Origin: Arenibacter palladensis
GTDB lineage: Bacteria; Bacteroidota; Bacteroidia; Flavobacteriales; Flavobacteriaceae
Length of the DNA stretch: 64,000 nt
Direction of reading: 5' to 3'
NCBI RefSeq assembly: GCF_900129275.1
Contig: NZ_FQUX01000002.1
Coordinates: forward strand, 375,795-439,794
Positions 51,546-61,579 of this stretch are shown here, one piece after another. Below the pieces are notes generated by a model. The model was not told the origin of the DNA, did not search any database, and saw only the letters and a program-made list of their open reading frames with translations. Position numbers and translations under genes: made by a program. Position 1 is the first letter of the stretch. Each line of letters begins with the position of its first letter.

Positions 51546-54500
51546 ATGAAAAATAATCTTGAGTATAAGGGCATGCTACGCCTTTGCCTACTATTTATCT
51601 GCTTTTTTGTTCCCCCTCCTTACTTTGCCCATTTCCCCCATGGGCATTGTTCTAAAATCTTTTCCAACCTTCATACCCAGCAACAGTACCAGATTTCGGG
51701 TACTGTTACCGATAACTATGGTCCCATGTCCGGGGTACATGTACTTATCAAGGGTACCAATACTGGTACCTTTACCAACCCCCAAGGGGAGTACTTTCTT
51801 TTGGTAAATAAAAATGATATCCTTGTCTTTTCCTATCTGGGCTACCACAGTAGGGAACTTCCCATAATGGGCAGGACTAGCATGGATGTGCAAATGCAGT
51901 CCGAGGTCACCGAGCTTCAAGAGGTAGAGATCAATGCCGGTTACTATACGGTAAAGGAAAAGGAACGTACCGGGAGCATCAGTAGGGTCACGGCCAAGGA
52001 AATTGAACTGCAACCCATTGTAAGTCCGTTAGAGGCCCTGCAGGGCCGTATGGCGGGGGTAGAGGTGGAGCAGGGGGTAGGTATTACCGGCCTGGCACCT
52101 ACCATACGCATACGGGGCACCAATAGTCTAAGAAATGATGGTAATTATCCACTTTATATAGTGGATGGAATCCCCCTTAATTCCACACCCTTACAAAGTG
52201 GTGGTTCGCTGACCGTTTCCACAGGAATAGATCCCTTGAACACCTTGAACCATGCCAATATAGAAAGCATAGAGGTACTTAAGGATGCCGATGCCACCGC
52301 CATCTATGGTTCGCGAGGGGCCAACGGGGTAATACTGATCTCTACTAAAAAAGGATATGACAAGCAGGGTGAGACCTCCTTGGACCTTAGTCTTTATTCC
52401 GGAATATCCGAGGTGTCCAACAAGGTTAAACTTTTGAACACTGAGGAATATCTCGCCATTAGAAGAAAGGCCATAGAAAATGATGGTTTTACGCCGGAGG
52501 ATGTATACGCGCCCGAACTCACGTTATGGGACCAAAACCGTTATACGGATTGGCAGGAAACACTTTTTGGCGGTACTGCTTCAATGACAGATGTGAATAT
52601 GGCGGTTTCAGGGGACAATGGATATACCTCGTACCGTATTGGGGGCTCATTCCGCGCCCAAGGTTCCGTTTTTCCAGGGGATTTTGACTATAAGAGGACC
52701 ACGGCCAATATAAACCTTAACCATAGATCCAAAGATAACAGGTTTAAATTGGATTTTTCCGCCAATTATGGGGTAGATAAAAATCGCATTTTCAATGGTT
52801 CCAATTTTATAAACTATGCTCTTACCGCACCCCCTAATGCACCCCCGATCTATAAGGAAGATGGCAGTCTCAATTGGGAGAATTGGGTGGTGGATAATCC
52901 CTTGGCGGTCTTGGAACAGCCCCAGGACATAAGGGCAAATAATCTGCTTGCCAATATGGCCCTCTCCTATACCATTATACAGGGGTTGGACCTTAAGGTC
53001 AATCTTGGATATTCCAAACTGGACAGTGAGGATATGATAAGATATTACAGGGAACGTTACAACCCTGAAAGATGGGATAAAATAGATTTGGGAACGGCCC
53101 AAAGTGCTACCAATAGGCTATCATGGATCGTGGAACCACAATTAATGTACCAACGGCATTGGGGCAAATTGGGCATGGATGCCCTTATAGGAACCACCTT
53201 CCAGGACAATCGGAACAGTCATCTGAATGTTTCGAGCACGGGCTATGCCAACAAAAGCTTAATGGGCAATTTGAGCGCGGCCAACGAGGTCAGGGTTTTG
53301 GGCGATGATAATACGGAGTATAGGTACGGGGCACTATTTGGGCGTTTGGGCCTGAATTGGGCCGGAAAGTATTTTCTGAACCTTACGGGCAGGAGGGACG
53401 GGTCCTCTAGATTTGGTCCAGATCGGCGGTTCTCGAACTTCTGGGCATTGGGAGGGGCCTGGATATTCCGCGAAAAGAGGGGTGTACAAGAAAATGTTCC
53501 TTTCTGGAGTTTTGGAAAGCTTAGGGGAAGTTACGGGACTACGGGGAGCGACCAGATCCCGGACTACGGATTTTTGGATGCCTATGAGGCTACGGATGGG
53601 GTAGGCGGGCTGTACCCTACCCAGTTGTACAATCCGGACTACTCCTGGGAGGTGAACAAAAAACTGGAGGCTTCGTTACAGTTAGGCTTTATAAACGACC
53701 GCATAAATCTGGAATTGAACTGGTATAGAAATCGTTCTTCCAATCAATTGGTAGGCTTTCCATTGCCATTCATTACCGGATTCGGATCGGTACAGGCCAA
53801 CCTTCCGGCACTGGTACAGAACTCCGGTTGGGAGGTGCAAACGGAAACCGTCAACATTAGGACAAAAGACTTCTCCTGGCGTACCTCCATCAATGTAACC
53901 TTCCCGGACAACAAGCTTTTGGAATTCGATAATATTGGGCAGACTTCCTATGACAATCAATATAAGGTAGGTTATCCATTGAACATATCAATGGTCTATC
54001 AATATGACGGCATCGATCCCGAAACCGGTCTGTACCGTGTGGTGGATATCAACGAAGATGGAAGGTACAATAGCGAGGATAGGCAAGTAATAATAAACAG
54101 GGGAAGGAGGTATTATGGCGGTCTTGGCAATCATTTACAGTATAAAGGTCTCTCCTTGCGGTTCCTATTCGAGTACATTGACCAGGACAATTTAAGAAAT
54201 GTATTTGGAGCTCCTTCACCTGGTCGTTACGGAAACGGACCAGTGGATTTTTTGAACACCTGGCAGGAATCTGGTGATAATGCGCATATCCAGAAATTAT
54301 CCCAGTCAAGTGCGGCCCGTACGGCCTTTAGTAGGGCCGCCAGTAGTTCTTATGGAATGGAGGACGCCGCATTTTTACGATTAAAGAACGTATCCCTATC
54401 CTATAATTTGCCCAAAGCGGTACTGCAACAAATTAATATAAGTGCAATGAGTGTGTATGTCCGGGCACAGAACCTCCTCACCTTTACCCCTTATCAGGGA

Positions 54501-54575
54501 TTGGACCCGCAGGGGGGAAGAAGTAGCGTACCCCCGTTAAGAACCATTACATGTGGTATTCAGTTAAACCTATAA
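51546..54575 (+). CDS. SusC/RagA family TonB-linked outer membrane protein
   Basis: This 1009-residue importer has a signal region (residues 1-27), a CarboxypepD_reg-like domain (49-125; YQISGTVTDNYGPMSGVHV, SYLGYHSRE), a plug (140-260) with the SusC signature GVILISTKKG and the barrel to the end (TITCGIQLNL). It imports large molecules together with the SusD-like lid encoded 10 bp downstream. There are no glycoside hydrolases, sulfatases or polysaccharide lyases nearby; an M16 peptidase follows instead, so the cargo may be a peptide. The gene is visibly more GC-rich than the cassette island. Confidence 0.93.
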   Translation: MKNNLEYKGMLRLCLLFICFFVPPPYFAHFPHGHCSKIFSNLHTQQQYQISGTVTDNYGPMSGVHVLIKGTNTGTFTNPQGEYFLLVNKNDILVFSYLGYHSRELPIMGRTSMDVQMQSEVTELQEVEINAGYYTVKEKERTGSISRVTAKEIELQPIVSPLEALQGRMAGVEVEQGVGITGLAPTIRIRGTNSLRNDGNYPLYIVDGIPLNSTPLQSGGSLTVSTGIDPLNTLNHANIESIEVLKDADATAIYGSRGANGVILISTKKGYDKQGETSLDLSLYSGISEVSNKVKLLNTEEYLAIRRKAIENDGFTPEDVYAPELTLWDQNRYTDWQETLFGGTASMTDVNMAVSGDNGYTSYRIGGSFRAQGSVFPGDFDYKRTTANINLNHRSKDNRFKLDFSANYGVDKNRIFNGSNFINYALTAPPNAPPIYKEDGSLNWENWVVDNPLAVLEQPQDIRANNLLANMALSYTIIQGLDLKVNLGYSKLDSEDMIRYYRERYNPERWDKIDLGTAQSATNRLSWIVEPQLMYQRHWGKLGMDALIGTTFQDNRNSHLNVSSTGYANKSLMGNLSAANEVRVLGDDNTEYRYGALFGRLGLNWAGKYFLNLTGRRDGSSRFGPDRRFSNFWALGGAWIFREKRGVQENVPFWSFGKLRGSYGTTGSDQIPDYGFLDAYEATDGVGGLYPTQLYNPDYSWEVNKKLEASLQLGFINDRINLELNWYRNRSSNQLVGFPLPFITGFGSVQANLPALVQNSGWEVQTETVNIRTKDFSWRTSINVTFPDNKLLEFDNIGQTSYDNQYKVGYPLNISMVYQYDGIDPETGLYRVVDINEDGRYNSEDRQVIINRGRRYYGGLGNHLQYKGLSLRFLFEYIDQDNLRNVFGAPSPGRYGNGPVDFLNTWQESGDNAHIQKLSQSSAARTAFSRAASSSYGMEDAAFLRLKNVSLSYNLPKAVLQQINISAMSVYVRAQNLLTFTPYQGLDPQGGRSSVPPLRTITCGIQLNL

Positions 54576-54585
54576 AATCAAGAAC

Positions 54586-55980
54586 ATGAAAAATATATGG
54601 TATACCCTTTTGATAGGTATCTGTTTTGCACAAACTTCCTGTGAGGATTTTGTGGAGGTGGATGTACCTGATAACAAAATAGTAAGCGAAACGGTGTTCG
54701 GAAGCGATGAAACCGCCAATAGCGCGGTCACAGGTATCTATAACGAACTTTTCAAAGCGGATTTTTCCAATGGCGGACTACGTTCCGTTTCCCTTTTGGG
54801 CGGACTCTCAGCGGACGAATTTTGGACTACGGCGTTGAACGATGAACTGTTGGAATTCGGCGAAAACGAAATAATGGCCGAAAACTCGTATAACTTGCCA
54901 CTGTGGTCCAGTGCCTACAATATAATCTATATGTGCAATGCCGTAATGGACGGCCTGGAAAAATATGATGGGGTTTCATCTACAATGAAGCTAAGGTTGT
55001 TGGGGGAAACGGCATTTGTTAGGGCATTTGTCTATTTCTACCTGGTCAATCTTTATGGGGAAGTGCCCCTGATCCTATCCCCGGATTACAGAACAAATGC
55101 CTTGGCCTCCCGTTCGGATGCCCAAGTAATCTATGAATCCATAATCTCCGATCTGGAAACGGCCATAAGCAATCTAGGGGATTCCTTTTTGGACGGCCAA
55201 AGAATTCGTCCCAATAAGTATACTGCGTTGGCCTTGCTGGCACGGGTATACCTGTACCGGGAAAATTGGGAAAAAGCAGAAGCGGCGAGTACCCAAGTTA
55301 TTGGGAACATCTCAAATTTTGATCTCCTCAATAATCTGGATGAAGTTTTTTTGGCCAATAGCAAGGAGGCCATTTGGCAGATAACCCCCGCCGGGAGAAG
55401 TCTCAGTTATACTACCAATGAGGGCCGTATCCTGATCTTGACAAGTCCTCCCCCCGATTCCCAAAAACCGGTTGCATTGACCAAAGATCTGATGGGGTCC
55501 TATGCCGATGTGGACATTAGACGGGAACATTGGATAGGGAAATTGGACACTGAAGATGAAGTGTACCACTATCCGTTCAAGTACAAAGTAAATAGCGCTG
55601 ATGATATAACGGAATACTCCATGGTACTGAGATTGGGAGAGCAATATCTGATAAGGGCCGAGGCACGTGCTCAGTTGGGTAAAATACCCGAGGCCATAAG
55701 TGACTTGGATAAAATAAGGATACGCGCCAATCTTGGACGGCTCTCGGTAATAGCACCTGGAATTAATAGGACGGCTTTATTGGATTCCATTCACTTGGAG
55801 CGCCGCAGGGAATTGTTTACCGAATGGGGCCATCGATGGCTAGACCTTAAACGAACCGAAAGGGCATCGGATGTTTTGGGAAGTATAAAAACATCCTGGC
55901 AGCCTTCAGATGGGCTATACCCAATACCTGAAAGCGAAATAGACAAAAACCCAAACTTGGAACAAAACGATGGTTACTAA
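54586..55980 (+). CDS. RagB/SusD family nutrient uptake lipoprotein
   Basis: This 464-residue surface lipoprotein has a lipobox (AQTSCED, Cys19) and a SusD fold. TPR-like helices (FVRAFVYFYLVNLYGEVPLIL, TALALLARVYLYRENWEKAE) precede the typical end (HLERRRELFTEWGHRWLDLKRT, then YPIPESEIDKNPNLEQNDGY). It caps the SusC barrel and binds cargo. Only 10 bp separate it from susC, and the M16 gene begins close to its stop. Confidence 0.93.
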   Translation: MKNIWYTLLIGICFAQTSCEDFVEVDVPDNKIVSETVFGSDETANSAVTGIYNELFKADFSNGGLRSVSLLGGLSADEFWTTALNDELLEFGENEIMAENSYNLPLWSSAYNIIYMCNAVMDGLEKYDGVSSTMKLRLLGETAFVRAFVYFYLVNLYGEVPLILSPDYRTNALASRSDAQVIYESIISDLETAISNLGDSFLDGQRIRPNKYTALALLARVYLYRENWEKAEAASTQVIGNISNFDLLNNLDEVFLANSKEAIWQITPAGRSLSYTTNEGRILILTSPPPDSQKPVALTKDLMGSYADVDIRREHWIGKLDTEDEVYHYPFKYKVNSADDITEYSMVLRLGEQYLIRAEARAQLGKIPEAISDLDKIRIRANLGRLSVIAPGINRTALLDSIHLERRRELFTEWGHRWLDLKRTERASDVLGSIKTSWQPSDGLYPIPESEIDKNPNLEQNDGY

Positions 55981-56011
55981 TCTTTACGAAGTTACAATAA
56001 ATAATCATAGA

Positions 56012-58861
56012 ATGGTAAAGGGCATTTTAATGCTACTGATCAATATTTTCTTTTGGAGTACAGTTAATTTGTATTCCAAGACCTTTAAGGATACGCTGCC
56101 CCTTGATCCCAGTATACGGCACGGAAAACTTCCCAATGGCCTTACCTATTATATAAAACCCACAGGTGATGGCAGCTCTGAGATGTCCCTGCGCCTTGTG
56201 GTAAAGGCCGGTTCGGCGGTCCAGGATGCGGACCAATATGAACTGGACCATGTTATGGAACATCTCGCATTCAAGGCAGGGAAACATATGACCATGGCCA
56301 AAGCCAATGAATTGGGGTTCCGGTCTGGTGAAATCAATGGCAATTCCCCTTTTGATTTTACACAATATTATTTTAGTTCCGTGGACACTAAGGAGAAACT
56401 AAAAATTGCATTTCAGCTTTTCCATGATATTATCTGGGATTTGGACCTCAAAAAAGAATATATTGATAGTGAGCGTTCGGTTATCCTCAATGAAAAAGGG
56501 ATACGAGGTGGATTCGGTGCCAAATCCATTTTGACCGATCTGGAAAGTACGATGATGGGCAGGGGGGCCGATAGACCTGCCGATTTTGTCCAATTTATAA
56601 ATACCTTTCCCTACGATGCTCTAAGGCGGTATTATGATGATTGGTACCGTCCAGAATTAATGGCCCTCGTCGTTGTAGGCGATATAGTAGATGTGGATGC
56701 CCTGGAAAAAGAAATAAAGGACAAGTTCTCCAGGCCCAAACCCCTTAAAAATCCCCGTTCCCCGATCAGGGCATTCGGGGCTTATAGAAATTCCCCTCCC
56801 CAATTTATGAATAGGGAGCATCGCTTGACTACAAAGGAATCCAAAAGACAAGCGGTAAATATGCGTATTTATATGCGCCAAAGGGAAGATCTGGATAAAA
56901 ATGGGCTGGAATTATTGAAACAGGAACAAAAAGGACACCTTTTAATCGACATGTTGAACAATAGGTTAAAGGAGAAACAGGATTATTACGTTAGCCCTTA
57001 TACCGTATCCCCTTATATGGCCCTACCATCTTCCCTAGGCATTAAATTACATATTACCATGGAAGAAGGTACTTTAGAAGGGACACTGTCCAAAACGATC
57101 CAGCTTTTGAAGGAACTAAGGACCAATGGCTTTTCGGAACCCGAATTTACAAGATTCAAGAAAGAATACTTGGAGTCTTTGTCCAAAACTGATACTATGA
57201 AACAAATGTTTTGGGAAGATAATATTGTGGATCATTTTGTTTATGATAAAATATTGCCCGCAAATAGAATGGCCCTTTTAAAAAATATGATGGACGGCCT
57301 AACATTGGACGAACTGAACGTTTTTGTGAGGCAATATATCAAAACGGATCCTCAAGAACTGGATATTATTATGCTGTCACCATCCGGGCACAGGGCCTTG
57401 TCCTATACTGAAAAGCAAATAAGGGGATGGATTTCTGAAGCCAATAATTTGCCCATTACCAAATATAGTCCTCCAAAAATACCCAAGGTGTTGATGGAAG
57501 CATCTTTAATAAAGACCCTAAAGTCAAGTACTCTTCAGATAAATAAAGTGGACATTCCCGGAGCCTCGGAATACACATTGGGCAATGGGATAAAAGTAGT
57601 ATTAAAACCATTTGATTCCGTACTTGTACCACGCGAACGAAATAAACTGAGTTTTCACGGTTTTACTTCCAAGGGCCTAAGCTGCTATTCCGGAAGTGAC
57701 TATTTTTCAGCAATGAACGCAGCGGACATTGTCTACAATTCGGGAGTAGGTGGAATGGATAGGTTTGAGTTGAAAAGATATTTTGCCAAAAACGGATACA
57801 ACGCTCAGGTAGCGCCCTATGTAGGGTATGATGAAGCCGGAATAAGGGGAAGTACGTCCGTAAGGGATCTGGAAACGGCGTTTCAATTGGTTTATTTGTA
57901 TTTCACGGAGCCCAACAAGGATAGTCTGGCTTTTGAGGATTGGAAGCTTAGTACACGGTCATCCCATGCATTGCATTCCATCAATTCCGAAGATTTCAAG
58001 AATTTCATTAAACTGAAGTTGGGAGACAGTACCTTTTTGCCCAAAGGCACTAAGGCTTTGGAGGGGGTGCCAAATACCAACTTGGACCGTGCATATGGGA
58101 TATACAGGACCCTTTTTGCCAATGCCAAGAATTTCACTTTTATTATTACAGGGGATTTTCCCGAAGAAGAAGTATTGTCCCTTTGCCGGAAGTATTTGGG
58201 GAATTTACCTACAGCGAATGTGCAGCCAAAAAGTGAAATTCCTAAAAATACAAAGAAGTTCAGATTGCCAAAACCCCAAGAAAAAGTTGTGGTGGCCAGG
58301 GAATTTGACCGAGAAGTTAAGGTGCAATTGGAATATATTTCAAATTTGGCGGAAAGAGATTTGGATTGGAAACAAGATCTAAAATTAAAACTCTTACAGT
58401 CCATGATGAACTTTTCAATAATGCAGGAAATGCGATTTAATTCCATTGAAGATGAAGGCATTTATACAATAAAAGTAGTGTGTAATTTTGATAAGGACCG
58501 TTTGTTCAATGAGGTCTATGTGGAATTTGAGGCCAGTCCGGAAGATGTAGAACAATTGATAAAGGCGGCCAAACAATTTATGCGATCGTTTAAAAATAAT
58601 GGCGCAGATGTGGAATTATTGGAAAGGTTTAAGTTGGAAAGAGTGGATTATCTGGAAAGGAAAAAATACCATAGGGGCGATACATCAAAAATGATATACG
58701 ATTATTACAAGTATGGAACCTCATGGCCCCGGGGTGGTTTAGAACAGCGGCAAGCATATATAAGAAGCATTTCACCAAGGGATATCGAAATCTTGGCAAA
58801 AAGACTGTTAAAGGGCAACCCACTTGAGTTTAAAATGCTCCCCGCCAAGAGGATGCATTAA
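56012..58861 (+). CDS. M16 family zinc metallopeptidase (insulinase/pitrilysin-like), exported
   Basis: This protein of 949 residues has a signal-like N-terminus (GILMLLINIFFWSTVNLYS) and two M16 halves. The N-terminal half carries the inverted zinc motif HVMEH (about residues 79-83, in ELDHVMEHLAFKAG), with the distal glutamate in SVILNEKGIRG. The C-terminal half (from about 500) is the inactive partner domain. M16 enzymes degrade short peptides inside a closed chamber. In a transcript with SusC/SusD it suggests import and periplasmic breakdown of peptides. ATG 56012 gives the best signal peptide; ATG 55970 would overlap susD by 11 bp. Confidence 0.9.
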   Translation: MVKGILMLLINIFFWSTVNLYSKTFKDTLPLDPSIRHGKLPNGLTYYIKPTGDGSSEMSLRLVVKAGSAVQDADQYELDHVMEHLAFKAGKHMTMAKANELGFRSGEINGNSPFDFTQYYFSSVDTKEKLKIAFQLFHDIIWDLDLKKEYIDSERSVILNEKGIRGGFGAKSILTDLESTMMGRGADRPADFVQFINTFPYDALRRYYDDWYRPELMALVVVGDIVDVDALEKEIKDKFSRPKPLKNPRSPIRAFGAYRNSPPQFMNREHRLTTKESKRQAVNMRIYMRQREDLDKNGLELLKQEQKGHLLIDMLNNRLKEKQDYYVSPYTVSPYMALPSSLGIKLHITMEEGTLEGTLSKTIQLLKELRTNGFSEPEFTRFKKEYLESLSKTDTMKQMFWEDNIVDHFVYDKILPANRMALLKNMMDGLTLDELNVFVRQYIKTDPQELDIIMLSPSGHRALSYTEKQIRGWISEANNLPITKYSPPKIPKVLMEASLIKTLKSSTLQINKVDIPGASEYTLGNGIKVVLKPFDSVLVPRERNKLSFHGFTSKGLSCYSGSDYFSAMNAADIVYNSGVGGMDRFELKRYFAKNGYNAQVAPYVGYDEAGIRGSTSVRDLETAFQLVYLYFTEPNKDSLAFEDWKLSTRSSHALHSINSEDFKNFIKLKLGDSTFLPKGTKALEGVPNTNLDRAYGIYRTLFANAKNFTFIITGDFPEEEVLSLCRKYLGNLPTANVQPKSEIPKNTKKFRLPKPQEKVVVAREFDREVKVQLEYISNLAERDLDWKQDLKLKLLQSMMNFSIMQEMRFNSIEDEGIYTIKVVCNFDKDRLFNEVYVEFEASPEDVEQLIKAAKQFMRSFKNNGADVELLERFKLERVDYLERKKYHRGDTSKMIYDYYKYGTSWPRGGLEQRQAYIRSISPRDIEILAKRLLKGNPLEFKMLPAKRMH

Positions 58862-58872
58862 TATGGTATTTT

Positions 58873-58919
58873 GAAGAAAGAAAGAAAGAAAGAAAGGGGG
58901 CATTCAATGCGCCCCCCTT
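58873..58919. terminator. GAAA microsatellite and GC-rich terminator
   Basis: Five GAAA-type units (58873-58896) run into AAGGGGGC, which pairs with GCCCCCCTT (one bulge) around a nine-base loop. It ends the SusC-D-M16 transcript and may also serve the convergent DUF6520 gene. The tetranucleotide run could vary in length. Confidence 0.6.
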
Positions 58920-58941
58920 CCCTTTAATCTGGATTATAAAA

Positions 58942-59247
58942 TCAGTCAGGATCCGGTGCCGATCCATTTAATTCTATAATCTGACCATCCCCCTCGGTTG
59001 GCTTAGAAGTATCCTTTTCGTCATAAACCCTATATTCGGTTCCTGGTTCTTCGGAAAATTCTACTGTACAATCGGAATTATCCGGGTTACACAAGACATC
59101 TATAGTTGCCCATCCGTTGGGTGCTTGTACCAAGATGTACTTGGTGTCATAGATATCCTTGTCTGCTGATTTGTTCGCAAACGCAAACGAAAGTGCAATG
59201 GCAAAAACAAATGCCAACATCGGTAAAATCAATTTTAACTTTTTCAT
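58942..59247 (-). CDS. DUF6520 family small secreted protein
   Basis: This 101-residue protein has a signal peptide (residues 1-24, ending SFAFAN) and a short acidic mature part with two cysteines (VLCNPDNSDCTVEF), ending in LNGSAPDPD. DUF6520 proteins are small and found almost only in Flavobacteriia, often next to MauE-like genes as here. The function is unknown. The two cysteines probably form a disulfide. It lies 108 bp downstream of the MauE gene on the same strand and converges with the SusC-D-M16 operon. Confidence 0.8.
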   Translation of the reverse strand: MKKLKLILPMLAFVFAIALSFAFANKSADKDIYDTKYILVQAPNGWATIDVLCNPDNSDCTVEFSEEPGTEYRVYDEKDTSKPTEGDGQIIELNGSAPDPD

Positions 59248-59355
59248 GATAATATAATTTTAATTAATAATAAATGCCTACTCTTTTGTACAGGTTTTCG
59301 GTCTTCCCCCTGCTTCTGTTGCAACAAAATATCTTCATTATTTTACATCTAATGT

Positions 59356-59838
59356 TTAGACCCCATGGCCATCTACGGGCTTTGATGGATCTTGTCCCAT
59401 GGAATTTTTTTTATGTTTGGGGGAGTACCATATGGCCAGTAGGGCCAATAGGAGCAATATCGCATTGAGCATCAAATGCTGTTCCCAAGACAGCAGGGAG
59501 ATAACGCCCCCACACGAGCAGGGTCTATAGGGGGCAAAAAATACAATGGCCAGGGTGTAGCCGGTAAATAGGAGCATCAGGACTGCTGCCCCGTAAAGAC
59601 CTAGCAATCTGGTTTTTTTCCAAAGCAATAATAGGGCAACAGCCAATTCGGATAGCGGTACGGTCCAAGAGGCCAAGGAGGCCACGGCCTTACCTCCCAG
59701 TACGGGGGAGTTCCTGATGTTGTCATAGAACAGATGCCCTTCTAGGAGTTTGGTGAGTCCGGCATAAGCAAAGAGGGTAATGAATAACAAGCAGGTGACC
59801 TCGACAATTGTTTCCCTATGCTTTTGATACCATTTCAT
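59356..59838 (-). CDS. MauE/DoxX family redox-associated membrane protein
   Basis: This 160-residue inner-membrane protein has four or five hydrophobic segments (VTCLLFITLFAYAGLTKLLEG at the start, then LSELAVALLLLWK, LYGAAVLMLLFTGYTLAIVFF and MLNAILLLLALLAIWY) and a cysteine pair in FFAPYRPCSCGGV. MauE-like proteins are linked to disulfide or quinone chemistry needed for maturing cysteine-containing periplasmic proteins. The downstream gene encodes an exported protein with two cysteines, a likely client. Confidence 0.85.
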   Translation of the reverse strand: MKWYQKHRETIVEVTCLLFITLFAYAGLTKLLEGHLFYDNIRNSPVLGGKAVASLASWTVPLSELAVALLLLWKKTRLLGLYGAAVLMLLFTGYTLAIVFFAPYRPCSCGGVISLLSWEQHLMLNAILLLLALLAIWYSPKHKKNSMGQDPSKPVDGHGV

Positions 59839-59946
59839 ATCATTTGAATCGTTTTGATATTGAATGGTATAAAATTAAGCTGGTTGATTTATCTGTCTGG
59901 GATAATAACTGTTCTGAAAAGGATTAGTTTTAAGTAAGTAACACGG

Positions 59947-60900
59947 TCAAGAGTTAGCTCTAAGGTCTCTAGGAGTATAGCCATACCTGGCCTTGAACTC
60001 CCGTGAGAAGTGGGTAGCGTTCTTAAATCCGTTTTGCCGAGCTATGCGCTTAAAGGGTTCATTGGAACTTTTTACCAAAACATGTGCATTTCTAAGCCGC
60101 TCATTTTTTAGAAACTGAAACACTGTCATACCAAACAACTCCTTAAAACCTTTCTTTAATTTATATTCATTGGTTCCAAATTCATGGGCCAACTCCTGAA
60201 GGGATGGTGCACTCTTATCTAGATTATTCTTGAGAAAGTTTCCTATGGCCCTAAAAGTTTCCAAATCGGATATATTTAAAAAAGACTTTTCTTCTACAGG
60301 ATGTTTGTGCTTAGTAAGTCGTATTTGTTTTAATATTTTAGATTGCAGTTTTCTTTCGTACAGCTTGGTGTTTTTAATAATATCCGATGATATTAGCATA
60401 TACCTGACAATGGAGTTTTCCACTTGGGGAAGGTCAACAATCTTACAATATGCAGGAAGTTGCAAATTCGTTTTGGTCTTAAATACCAGTCGCATTTCAC
60501 TTTCAAAATCATGGTCACTACATAATGATTTTGTCAAATCGACCCATTTTAGGATCGATTTTTTTTCAAGTAGATTAACCATAGGTTGATCTAGTAGCTC
60601 ACTATTTTCCCAGTGCAATAATTTAGTGACATCTTGATTTATATAAGTTATCTTAAAGGTTTCATCCAAGAAAAAAATCATTTGCACCATATGCATATAC
60701 GAGTCGTGCATATTAACATACCCTTGATGTAAAAAGGAATCTTTTATTTCTTCGGCTACTATATTCACCATTGCAGAAAGGGCCTCCAGTTCGTCCCGCT
60801 TATCCGATCGTTCCAGGCGATAGGAAAAATTACCCCTTGATAATTCAATCAACAGTTGTAAAACTTTGTTAAGCCTGCCATTGTACGTTATATTTTCCAT
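59947..60900 (-). CDS. AraC-type regulator with PAS domain
   Basis: This 317-residue cytoplasmic protein has an N-terminal HAMP-like helix pair (residues 10-55: LLIELSRGNFSYRLERSDKRDELEALSAMVN), a PAS domain (65-175; MVQMIFFLDETFKITYINQD) and an AraC double HTH (215-315; SLQELAHEFGTNEYKLKKGFKELFG, then NATHFSREFKARYGYTPRDLR). There is no membrane segment. It is 108 bp upstream of the MauE gene on the same strand and may regulate the MauE-DUF6520 pair or the facing SusC locus. The architecture is unusual for an AraC regulator. Confidence 0.87.
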   Translation of the reverse strand: MENITYNGRLNKVLQLLIELSRGNFSYRLERSDKRDELEALSAMVNIVAEEIKDSFLHQGYVNMHDSYMHMVQMIFFLDETFKITYINQDVTKLLHWENSELLDQPMVNLLEKKSILKWVDLTKSLCSDHDFESEMRLVFKTKTNLQLPAYCKIVDLPQVENSIVRYMLISSDIIKNTKLYERKLQSKILKQIRLTKHKHPVEEKSFLNISDLETFRAIGNFLKNNLDKSAPSLQELAHEFGTNEYKLKKGFKELFGMTVFQFLKNERLRNAHVLVKSSNEPFKRIARQNGFKNATHFSREFKARYGYTPRDLRANS

Positions 60901-60977
60901 GAATATATGGGCTATGGTACTTAATTACCCTTCTATATTTATTAATTATGGATTCAATTATAATTTAGTACGTTCAT

Positions 60978-61355
60978 TTATTCGATAAATTCGGAAAGAA
61001 ATTCCATTCCTTCATACTCATTGCTTACCACCTTAGTGGGTATAGGGGGCATATTGGCCAATAGGTATAGGTCGGTCAAAATTTGGGACAAGGGATTATC
61101 TGAAATAAAGGCCACAGCTTTTGTGAGTGACGAGCCTTCAGTTGCCAAATATCTTCTGGCATCTTTACTTATATCTATTATTCCTCGAATATCACAGAGT
61201 ATGGGATAGGCCTTACCCTTCTGAAGTTGTAAACGATCAGACACTATTTCCATGGCACCGGCCAGTTGAATAGTTAAATTTTGCTTGTAAATAAATCGGA
61301 CAACTCCATTATCTATATAATACTCAGCATATTCATTTTCGAAACTATTTTCCAT
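60978..61355 (-). CDS. SpoIIAA/STAS-like protein (DUF7793 type)
   Basis: This 125-residue protein resembles the DUF7793/SpoIIAA-like family found in flavobacteria: it opens with AEYYIDNGVVRFIYKQNLTIQL and has PILCDIRGIIDISKDARRYLATEG (residues 51-74), the mobile helix region of that fold. The function is unknown. It stands between the AraC-type regulator and the divergent PLP/GNAT gene. Confidence 0.65.
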   Translation of the reverse strand: MENSFENEYAEYYIDNGVVRFIYKQNLTIQLAGAMEIVSDRLQLQKGKAYPILCDIRGIIDISKDARRYLATEGSSLTKAVAFISDNPLSQILTDLYLLANMPPIPTKVVSNEYEGMEFLSEFIE

Positions 61356-61579
61356 GGTAACTTTTCAAAAATGCCACTCAAAGTAATAATTTTTATACAA
61401 ATTTTGTAGGATTATCGATAAAATGCTTTAGAACTTATCTGTAAGGGATTATTAATGTTCTATAAAGGATTTATTCGGTATCAAGACCATTTGAAGAAGC
61501 TTTACACTGTTGATTTTGTGTACTTTATATATCTAAAATTAATAATAGGACTATTGCAGCGTACATAAACCAAGTTAAA

